In this document: piece after piece, positions 1 through 5,242 of the stretch
Layout of the letters: the number at the start of each line of letters is the position of its first letter
Position numbering within the stretch: position 1 is the first letter of the stretch
Origin: Bdellovibrionales bacterium
Lineage (GTDB): Bacteria; Bdellovibrionota; Bdellovibrionia; Bdellovibrionales; UBA1609
NCBI GenBank assembly: GCA_027451425.1
Contig: DAIDJH010000145.1
Span: 1 to 5,242 of the forward strand
Direction of reading: 5' to 3'
DNA length: 5,242 bases
Position numbers and translations under genes: made by a program
Notes under the pieces: model-generated
Told to the model about the DNA's origin: nothing
The model's database searches: none
Seen by the model: only the letters and a program-made list of their open reading frames with translations

Positions 1-1
1 A

Positions 2-271
2 GAAGCGCTGATTTTAAAACTTGGGCAAGATGCGATTCGAACGACGGCTCTGATTTCGGCGCCGATGTTGATCGCCGCGCTTGTCATCGGTCTCATCATA
101 AGCGTTTTGCAGGCCATTACTCAAATCAACGAGGCCACGCTCACATTTATACCGAAAATGGTCGTTATCGGCATTGTGATCGTCATCGCGGGGCCGTGGA
201 TGATCGACGTGATGTCGCATTATACGATTGAGCTATTTCAAAACATCGCCATGTTTGTAAGGGGTGGTTAG
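2..271 (+). CDS. fliQ: Flagellar export gate protein FliQ, 5' end cut by window edge
   Basis: FliQ is a small inner-membrane protein of the flagellar type III export gate; in known structures several copies pack with FliP and FliR. The frame is open from base 2 and gives 89 residues before TAG. FliQ is usually about 89 residues, and comparison with remembered enterobacterial FliQ suggests only the start codon and a few residues are missing. Two hydrophobic helices are visible, at about visible residues 16-38 and 52-70. Between them lies the family hallmark QINEATLTFIPK, followed by AGPWM. The ATG at base 65 is internal (before LIAALVIG), not the start, because the upstream part EALILKLGQDAI also matches the family. 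The stop codon overlaps the fliR start by one base, which suggests translational coupling. The injectisome homologue (SctS) is the alternative, but the flagellar neighbours exclude it. Confidence 0.95.
   Translation, partial: EALILKLGQDAIRTTALISAPMLIAALVIGLIISVLQAITQINEATLTFIPKMVVIGIVIVIAGPWMIDVMSHYTIELFQNIAMFVRGG
259..264 (+). promoter_or_regulatory. Ribosome binding site for fliR
   Basis: AAGGGG lies within the last codons of fliQ, six bases before the GTG at 271. This good Shine-Dalgarno match decides in favour of the GTG start over the in-frame ATG at 295, which has no comparable purine run before it. Confidence 0.7.
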
Positions 272-1050
272 TGCCTGCGCTCTACAACTTCAGCATGACA
301 GAAGTTCTCGCCTTCGCGCTGGTACTGTTGCGCATGGCGGGCTTTGTTGTGGCGATGCCGATTTTCGGTACGGCGAATGTCCCCGTGCAGGTGAAGGTTC
401 TTTTCGCGTTCATTATGACGGTTGTCATCTTCCCGCAAATTGGATGGAGAGCAATGTCGATGGATATCGACTCTCTCTTGATTATCACTCTGGCGGTGAA
501 AGAGGTTTTTGTTGGATTGGTATTCGGATATCTCGCAAGGTTATTTTTCATTTCGGTCACTATGGCAGGGCAAATCATGGGCGTCTCGCTGGGACTCTCG
601 GCGGCTCAACTTTTTGACCCGATGATGGGTGAAAGCTCAACATCATTCGACCAATTCTTCGTCATTTTGGCGTCGATATTTTTCTTGGCGATAAACGGAC
701 ACCATATCATGATCGCGGGGATCTTCGACTCGTTCACGCTTGTGCCGTTAAATAAAATATGGATATCTCTCGCTCCGTTCGGCGGGTTCGGAGTAATTGC
801 GGAACAAATAATGGCGATCGCCGTCAAAATGAGCGCGCCAATTCTCATATCGATTTTATTTATGAACGTGGCCATCGCCGTGATCGGCCGCGCCGTCCCG
901 CAAATCAATATCCTTATTACGAGTTTGCCTTTGAATATTTTGGCCGGATTTTTTGTTTTGTTTCTGGCGCTTCCGCTTCTTCTTTGGCAGATGCACGGTT
1001 TGGTCAACGTGACAGCGGATGAGCTTTTTCGATTTGTGAAAGCGCTTTAA
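271..1050 (+). CDS. fliR: Flagellar export gate protein FliR
   Basis: FliR is an integral membrane protein that completes the FliP/FliQ/FliR export channel at the base of the flagellum. The product has 259 residues, close to the usual 255-265. It is hydrophobic nearly throughout, with membrane stretches at about residues 11-31, 42-58, 67-90, 92-112, 128-150, 175-205 and 218-240. Family features seen are the LLRMAGFVVAMPIFG start, the KE pair at 77-78 leading into a Gly-rich helix, AQLFDPMMG at 112-120, NGHH at 142-145, and GRAVPQIN at 206-213. The start is GTG, supported by the upstream AAGGGG and the one-base overlap with the fliQ stop; the ATG at 295 would remove eight residues. It is not fused to FlhB, unlike the FliR-FlhB fusions known in some clostridia. 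Injectisome SctT is the distant alternative, unlikely here. Confidence 0.97.
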   Translation: MPALYNFSMTEVLAFALVLLRMAGFVVAMPIFGTANVPVQVKVLFAFIMTVVIFPQIGWRAMSMDIDSLLIITLAVKEVFVGLVFGYLARLFFISVTMAGQIMGVSLGLSAAQLFDPMMGESSTSFDQFFVILASIFFLAINGHHIMIAGIFDSFTLVPLNKIWISLAPFGGFGVIAEQIMAIAVKMSAPILISILFMNVAIAVIGRAVPQINILITSLPLNILAGFFVLFLALPLLLWQMHGLVNVTADELFRFVKAL

Positions 1051-1060
1051 CGGAAGCGAT

Positions 1061-1064
1061 GGAG
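1061..1064 (+). promoter_or_regulatory. Ribosome binding site for flhB
   Basis: GGAG, inside a purine-rich run beginning near 1052, lies five bases before the flhB ATG in the 19-nt fliR-flhB gap. It supports the ATG at 1070; the next in-frame ATG, three codons later at 1079, would lie 14 bases from it. Confidence 0.7.
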
Positions 1065-1069
1065 TTTGA

Positions 1070-2134
1070 ATGGCTGAGATGGACGATGCCGAAAGAACAG
1101 AAGACGCCACCCCGCAGAGACGCGAAGATTTTCGCAATCGCGGCCAAGTGGCGCAAAGCCGGGAATTTAGCTCGGTCTTTGTGCTTCTTTTTTCGGTGAT
1201 TGCGTTTTGGATTCTCGGCCGTTTTTTCTTGCGCGAAGTGTACGAGATTTTTGCGCGGTCATTCACTGATTTTCTGGTGACGTCCAGTCGGCAAGGTGAC
1301 TGGGTGCCGGCGTTGAAATTCGCGTTTACGAAAGCCGCTTTAATTGTCGCTCCCTTGGGCGGGCTTTTGTGGCTTCTGAATGTCATGTCGTCCGTCGTGC
1401 AGATCGGGTTTCTCAACAGCGAAGAGGCAATGAGTTTCGATTTGTCACGGATAGATCCTGTTCAAGGTTTTCAGCGTCTTTTCGCGCTGAGATCCTTTAT
1501 CGAGGGTGCCAAGGCGATCGCAAAAGTTATTCTTGTTGGTGCAATCGTTTACATCATTGTTCATGGTGAAATAAAAAACATTCCGCAACTAAGCAACTAC
1601 GACAGCTCGCAACTCATCCTGTATTGCGGGCGCCTGATGCTAAAACTTTTTGGTTGGGTCGGAATTTTCATGGCTGTGCTGGCGGGCCTTGACTACATGT
1701 TTCAGCGCTGGGAGCTCGAAAAGCAAATGCGCATGACCAAACAAGAGGTCAAAGAAGAAATTAAATCTCGTGAAGGGGATCCGCTCGTGCGCGCGCGCGT
1801 TCGCAAGCTGCAGCGCGAACTGGCTAACCGGCGAATGATGGACGCGGTTAAAAAGGCCGACGTGATTATCACGAACCCGACTCACATCGCGGTGGCGCTG
1901 CAATACTCCCAAGAAATGGTGGCTCCGAAATTAATCGCCAAGGGTGCCGACCTCATGGCCGAAAAAATAAAGGCGATTGCCAAAGAACATAAAGTGCCGA
2001 TCGTTGAAAATAAGCCGCTGGCGCGAACGATATACAAAACCCTGAAAATCGGTCAGATCATCCCGCGGGAATTGTACACGGCGGTCGCCGAAGTGTTGTC
2101 GTACATCTACAAACTGAAACGGAAAAGGGCGTAA
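1070..2134 (+). CDS. flhB: Flagellar export switch protein FlhB
   Basis: FlhB is the membrane protein that, after self-cleavage, switches the flagellar exporter from rod/hook to filament substrates. The product is 354 residues. The N-terminus carries the family signature ERTEDATPQRRED (8-20) and GQVAQSREF (25-33). Four hydrophobic segments follow at about 34-55, 84-112, 150-165 and 187-209. A charged connector (about 211-262) has the typical KQEVKEEIKSREGDP. The autocleavage motif NPTH is at residues 269-272 (bases 1874-1885), cut between Asn269 and Pro270 in studied homologues. The C-terminal cytoplasmic domain shows VENKPLART, IGQIIP and AVAEVLSYIYKLK. The tail stops soon after that, making the protein some 30 residues shorter than enterobacterial FlhB (about 383); all core elements are present. 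An Ile follows NPTH, where Tyr or Phe is commoner in flagellar proteins. The neighbours support FlhB rather than an injectisome SctU. Confidence 0.98.
   Translation: MAEMDDAERTEDATPQRREDFRNRGQVAQSREFSSVFVLLFSVIAFWILGRFFLREVYEIFARSFTDFLVTSSRQGDWVPALKFAFTKAALIVAPLGGLLWLLNVMSSVVQIGFLNSEEAMSFDLSRIDPVQGFQRLFALRSFIEGAKAIAKVILVGAIVYIIVHGEIKNIPQLSNYDSSQLILYCGRLMLKLFGWVGIFMAVLAGLDYMFQRWELEKQMRMTKQEVKEEIKSREGDPLVRARVRKLQRELANRRMMDAVKKADVIITNPTHIAVALQYSQEMVAPKLIAKGADLMAEKIKAIAKEHKVPIVENKPLARTIYKTLKIGQIIPRELYTAVAEVLSYIYKLKRKRA
2121..2129 (+). promoter_or_regulatory. Weak, distant ribosome binding site for flhA
   Basis: GGAAAAGGG is the only purine run before the flhA ATG. It ends 11 bases upstream, farther than the optimum, and lies in the last codons of flhB. 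flhA may therefore depend partly on ribosomes finishing flhB six bases upstream. No earlier start is possible, because the flhB TAA at 2132-2134 is in the flhA reading frame. Confidence 0.4.
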
Positions 2135-2140
2135 CGTCGC

Positions 2141-4288
2141 ATGGGCGATACGATATATTTATTTCTAAGACGATTCGAGAAGGTCACCAAGAATACGGAC
2201 CTGTTCATGGCCGTCGGTCTTGTCGCAATCGTTGGGGTCATGTTGATTCCGCTGCCGGCGTTTATTCTCGATATTTTACTGACTCTTTCTATCACGCTTT
2301 CGATGCTCATTTTGCTGGTCGCGCTTTACGCGAAGCGACCGCTTGATTTTAGCGTCTTCCCCAGTTTGCTTCTTCTCACCACGTTGTATCGTCTGGCGCT
2401 CAACGTTGCGTCGACCCGTCTTGTTCTTACGCAAGGGAGTAACGGCCCGCAGGCCGTCGGCCATGTGATTTCGTCATTTGGTCAGTTTGTTGTTGGCGAT
2501 AATTATGCGATCGGCTTTGTCGTATTCGTGATTTTAGTGGTGATCAACTTCGTGGTGATCACGAAAGGTTCAGGCCGGGTGGCGGAAGTCGCAGCACGAT
2601 TCACATTGGACGCGATGCCCGGTAAACAAATGTCAATCGATGCCGATTTGAATGCCGGGCTTATCAATGAAAAAGAGGCGCGTGCGCGCCGTCGCGAAAT
2701 TGAAATGGAAGCGGACTTTTACGGCTCCATGGATGGTGCGAGCAAATTCGTTCGGGGCGATGCGATCGCCGGCATTATTATCATGTTGGTGAACATCGTT
2801 GGCGGATTGTTTATCGGAATGTTCCAAAAGAATTTGGATCTGGCAACTGCGGCACGATTTTATACGACGATGACAATTGGTGACGGACTTGTGTCGCAAA
2901 TTCCGGCACTGATCGTTTCAACTGCGGCCGGCATTATTGTCACCCGGAACTCAGCCGATCAAGACATGGGTCAAGATTTGACCCGACAACTTTTTTCACG
3001 GTGGAAAGCTGTTGGAATCGTTGGCGGCATACTCGCATTTCTGGGCTTCGTGCCTGGTCTCCCCACCTTACCGTTTCTTTCTATGGCAGGCATTTTGGGG
3101 GCGGTTGCCTGGGTGATTCGTCGTTTCGAGAGTGACGAAGAAGAAAATAAGAAGAAGACCGCAGAAGAAGAAGCGGCCAAGCCGAAAAAAGAAAATATTG
3201 AAAGTTTACTCCCGCTCGATCTCATCGAGCTTGAAGTGGGCTATGCGCTGATCAACGTTGTGGAGTCGAATCAATCGGGCGACTTACTCGAACGGATCGT
3301 GAGTATTCGAAAGCAATTCGCGCTTGAGTTCGGAATTGTCGTGCCCAGCATTCACATCCGCGACAACTTGCAATTGAACCCGGGCGAGTATCGATTGCTC
3401 ATAAAAGGTAACAAAGTTGCGGGGGGCACGCTTCGGTCAGATTGCTTGCTGGCGATGGATCCCGGCAACGTGACGACGCATCTTGATGGCATTCCGACAA
3501 AAGAACCGGCTTTCGGCCTTGATGCGCTTTGGATCGGTAAGTCGATGAAAGAAGAGGCCGAGCTGGCGGGGTATACCGTTGTCGATTTGCCGACCGTCAT
3601 GGCGACGCACGTGACGGAGGTAATTCGCGGGCACGCGGCAGAATTGTTCGGCCGCCACGAAGCCGACGCGCTCATCGAAAATTTGAAGAAGCAGTACCCG
3701 AAAGTCGTCGAAGAGCTTATCCCCAACATTTTGCCGCTTGGCACGGTTGTGCGAGTTTTGCAAAGCTTGCTGCGTGAGCAGGTTTCAATTCGCGATTTGC
3801 GTACGATTTTTGAAACGCTGTCTGACGAAGGCAATAAGTCAAAAGATCCAGAGGTGCTGACCGAGCAAGTTCGCCGTTCGCTCGCTCGGGCGATCACGCG
3901 AAAATATGTTTCGGACGATGGCCAGATCCAGGTTATCACGGTCGGCCGTCATCTTGAGGAGTTGATTGCAAACTCTCTGCTGCAAACGGAACAGGGCGTC
4001 CAGCTCGTCATGGATCCGCAAAGCGCGCAAGAAATGATAAATAATATTGCTCGGGCGATTGAGATGCATCCCGAAATTGCCGGACAACCGATTTTACTTA
4101 CAAGCCCGACGGCACGCCGACATATTTACAAATTAACGTCGCGGTTTATCCCACAACTTATCGTTCTTGCGCACACCGAATTAACGCCGGATGTGAATAT
4201 TTCATCGGTTGCGCTTGTGGATTTGGGAAGGGTTGCCCGCGCGCCCGATAACTTCGATAGCCGCCAAGGAGACATGAATGCAGGTTAA
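2141..4288 (+). CDS. flhA: Flagellar export gate protein FlhA
   Basis: FlhA is the large export-gate subunit that couples the proton gradient to secretion and docks chaperone-substrate complexes on a cytoplasmic nonameric ring. At 715 residues it is slightly longer than Salmonella FlhA (692). The membrane half (about 21-327) should have eight helices. It contains the family block RLALNVASTRLVL (84-96), INFVVITKGSGR (135-146), DAMPGKQMSIDADLNAG (157-173), FYGSMDGASKFVRGDAIAG (193-211) and TIGDGLVSQIPAL (245-257). Asp207 matches the proton-linked Asp208 of Salmonella FlhA, and Lys202 and Arg93 are also kept (numbering from memory). A charged Lys/Glu linker (331-352) leads to the cytoplasmic domain (about 355-700). 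There Phe458 and Thr489 match the remembered chaperone-binding residues Phe459 and Thr490, while position 461 is Asp. The ATG start is the only reasonable one, and the N-terminus aligns well with the family. The last 11 bases overlap flhF. Confidence 0.99.
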   Translation: MGDTIYLFLRRFEKVTKNTDLFMAVGLVAIVGVMLIPLPAFILDILLTLSITLSMLILLVALYAKRPLDFSVFPSLLLLTTLYRLALNVASTRLVLTQGSNGPQAVGHVISSFGQFVVGDNYAIGFVVFVILVVINFVVITKGSGRVAEVAARFTLDAMPGKQMSIDADLNAGLINEKEARARRREIEMEADFYGSMDGASKFVRGDAIAGIIIMLVNIVGGLFIGMFQKNLDLATAARFYTTMTIGDGLVSQIPALIVSTAAGIIVTRNSADQDMGQDLTRQLFSRWKAVGIVGGILAFLGFVPGLPTLPFLSMAGILGAVAWVIRRFESDEEENKKKTAEEEAAKPKKENIESLLPLDLIELEVGYALINVVESNQSGDLLERIVSIRKQFALEFGIVVPSIHIRDNLQLNPGEYRLLIKGNKVAGGTLRSDCLLAMDPGNVTTHLDGIPTKEPAFGLDALWIGKSMKEEAELAGYTVVDLPTVMATHVTEVIRGHAAELFGRHEADALIENLKKQYPKVVEELIPNILPLGTVVRVLQSLLREQVSIRDLRTIFETLSDEGNKSKDPEVLTEQVRRSLARAITRKYVSDDGQIQVITVGRHLEELIANSLLQTEQGVQLVMDPQSAQEMINNIARAIEMHPEIAGQPILLTSPTARRHIYKLTSRFIPQLIVLAHTELTPDVNISSVALVDLGRVARAPDNFDSRQGDMNAG
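3131..3196 (+). other. GAA-rich low-complexity tract encoding the FlhA linker
   Basis: This purine-rich stretch contains several GAA/AAG triplet runs and a run of six A. It encodes FlhA residues 331-352 (SDEEENKKK, then AEEEAA and KPKKEN), the flexible linker between the membrane part and the cytoplasmic ring domain. The linker is normally variable in FlhA; here it is strongly mixed-charge. The tract is in frame and leaves the gene intact. Confidence 0.75.
4266..4271 (+). promoter_or_regulatory. Strong ribosome binding site for flhF inside flhA
   Basis: AAGGAG, the best Shine-Dalgarno match of the four starts seen in the window, lies in the FlhA C-terminal codons six bases before the ATG at 4278. 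It selects 4278 as the flhF start. The ATG at 4274 is in the flhA frame and is FlhA Met712. Confidence 0.8.
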
Positions 4289-5242
4289 AAAATTCGAGGC
4301 GAAATCCATAAAAGAAGCGATCAACTTGGTGAAGTTTCACATGGGGCCTGACGCTATAATTTTGTCGGCGAAAGAAAATGTGAAACGTTTCGGTCTGATG
4401 GGCGAGACGAGCGTCGAGGTCACAGCCGCCGTGTCGGAAAATAAACTTCAGGGTAAAAAAATAGCCGAGCGTAAGCTCAACTCCCGCGATCGCGAGAAAT
4501 TTAAGAAGGCAAGTGCGCGGCAGCAAAAGGAGTTTATATCAAAAGCACTCGACACGATCAGCCGGAATTTCGCTGAACAAGATGACAATGACGATGAGTC
4601 ATTCGCTGACGAAGCGGAGCAAATTGCGGAATCTGTACAGCCGGCGGTACAAGAGCGACGCGAGCCACCGGTGGTGCCGAAGCAAAATGGCGTTACGGCC
4701 GCTCGATATGCGGATATTGACGAAAGCGGCAATGTTGCGATTCGAGTCGAGCCAGCACGTGTGGAGATGTCGAGAACAGACGCCATGCGGGCCTACGCTC
4801 AACCGGCTCCGACCGTTCAAGCATCGGGCGCGCAAACCGGCGCGCTTGAGCAAGAGATTCACCATTTGCGCGGATTGCTTACGAACTTTCAAAATGTCCC
4901 GGGCGGTTTTGTCTCCCGGCACCCTGGCGCTGAAGATGGTCTACCGTATGAGCTGAGTTTTGCGTTCAAGCGACTGTCAGATGCTGGCGTCGCGCATGAG
5001 AATATTGTTGAAGTTTTAAAAATTGCCAACGAACGACTGCCGAAAGAGCAGCAGAAGAAAAAGGCTCTAGTAGACGGGTGGGTGATTCGGTATTTGCTCG
5101 ATCAAGTGCAAGTGGTTGAAAATCCGGTGCGCACGAAATTTCACGCATTTTTGGGACCAACGGGACAAGGCAAAACGTCGACCGTTGTTAAACTTGCCTG
5201 CCACTTGATCATGAATGAAAAAAAGCGCGTGGCGCTTGTCAC
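4278..5242 (+). CDS. flhF: Flagellar placement GTPase FlhF, 3' part cut by window edge
   Basis: FlhF is an SRP-family GTPase, related to Ffh and FtsY, that recruits early flagellar parts to the pole and controls flagellar position and number, usually with the MinD-like FlhG. The frame is open from the ATG to the window end: 321 full codons plus two bases. The N-terminus MQVKKFEAKSIKEAINLVK, followed by GPDAIILS (23-30), is the classic FlhF opening. Residues 54-95 are basic. Residues 99-190 look disordered, with an acidic patch (DDNDDE, 102-107) and many Pro, Ala and Gln. A helical N domain (about 219-285) leads to HAFLGPTGQGKTS, the P-loop being at 293-301 (bases 5154-5180). The rest of the G domain, perhaps 130-180 residues, is outside. 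The P-loop differs slightly from the common GPTGVGKTT form. The start overlaps flhA by 11 nt and has a strong ribosome binding site. Confidence 0.96.
   Translation, partial: MQVKKFEAKSIKEAINLVKFHMGPDAIILSAKENVKRFGLMGETSVEVTAAVSENKLQGKKIAERKLNSRDREKFKKASARQQKEFISKALDTISRNFAEQDDNDDESFADEAEQIAESVQPAVQERREPPVVPKQNGVTAARYADIDESGNVAIRVEPARVEMSRTDAMRAYAQPAPTVQASGAQTGALEQEIHHLRGLLTNFQNVPGGFVSRHPGAEDGLPYELSFAFKRLSDAGVAHENIVEVLKIANERLPKEQQKKKALVDGWVIRYLLDQVQVVENPVRTKFHAFLGPTGQGKTSTVVKLACHLIMNEKKRVALV

Noticed and set aside
1039..1048. Perfect palindrome AAAGCGCTTT at the end of fliR
   Set aside because: It has no loop or following T-run, so it is not a terminator, and it encodes conserved-looking C-terminal codons; ten-base palindromes are expected by chance.
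856..1416. Open frame of 186 codons on the minus strand across the fliR-flhB junction
   Set aside because: It overlaps two certain genes and has a basic, low-complexity composition with no recognisable domain.
1787..1800. Alternating GTGCGCGCGCGCGT tract in flhB
   Set aside because: It encodes Val-Arg-Ala-Arg-Val in the normal FlhB connector; the length is too short to claim unusual DNA structure or phase variation.
2537..2561. Ten-base direct repeat GTGGTGATCA spaced 15 bases apart in flhA
   Set aside because: It reflects the family peptide VVI-NF-VVI in a membrane helix, not a repeat element.
3352..3939. Open frame of 195 codons on the minus strand inside flhA
   Set aside because: It lies opposite strongly conserved FlhA sequence, has no recognisable family motif and is rich in Ser, Arg and Thr, as expected from a codon shadow.
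4513..4956. Plus-strand open frame of 147 codons within flhF
   Set aside because: It is Arg- and Ser-rich in an alternative frame, while the flhF frame carries family motifs on both sides and stays open throughout.
1..5242. A virulence-type injectisome in place of a flagellar system
   Set aside because: flhF and the flagellar forms of FlhA and FliQ fix the cluster as flagellar; only the Ile after NPTH hints at injectisome-like sequence.
1..5242. A CRISPR array, mobile element, tRNA or other novel system
   Set aside because: Essentially every base belongs to one of five conserved flagellar genes; the two gaps are 19 and 6 bases and hold no such element.

Overview
This window is a piece of a chromosomal flagellar gene cluster. 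It holds five consecutive genes of the flagellar type III export apparatus and flagellar-placement machinery, all on the + strand: fliQ (5' end just cut off), fliR, flhB, flhA and flhF (3' part cut off). Every product is recognisable from family motifs, and no frameshift, insertion or foreign-looking gene is present.

The layout is very compact. The fliQ stop and the fliR GTG start share one base. flhB follows fliR after 19 nt, flhA follows flhB after 6 nt, and flhF starts 11 nt inside the end of flhA. Only about 25 bases are non-coding. I see no promoter, terminator, RNA gene, repeat array or mobile element, so this reads as the middle of one long transcription unit. It probably continues upstream into fliP and downstream into the rest of flhF; a MinD-like flhG/fleN gene next is a guess from common gene order.

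FliQ, FliR and FlhB form the membrane export-gate core together with FliP, which lies outside the window. FlhA is the large gate protein that uses the proton gradient and binds chaperone-substrate complexes on the cytoplasmic side. FlhB self-cleaves at NPTH and switches export from rod/hook to filament substrates. FlhF is an SRP-type GTPase that sets where, and often how many, flagella are built; its presence argues for a polar flagellum, though some peritrichous bacteria also carry it.

The organism is a Gram-negative-type flagellated bacterium with base composition near 50% GC by eye. The gene order fliQ-fliR-flhB-flhA-flhF and the style of the proteins would suit a Bdellovibrio-like or other former deltaproteobacterial lineage. 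That assignment comes from pattern memory, not a search, and is only moderately supported.

I looked for a hidden novel system and did not find one. The observations in Part 2 are modest: residue choices at functional sites (FlhB NPTH-Ile, an unusual FlhF P-loop, FlhA Asp461), coupling between adjacent genes, and a charged low-complexity linker in FlhA.
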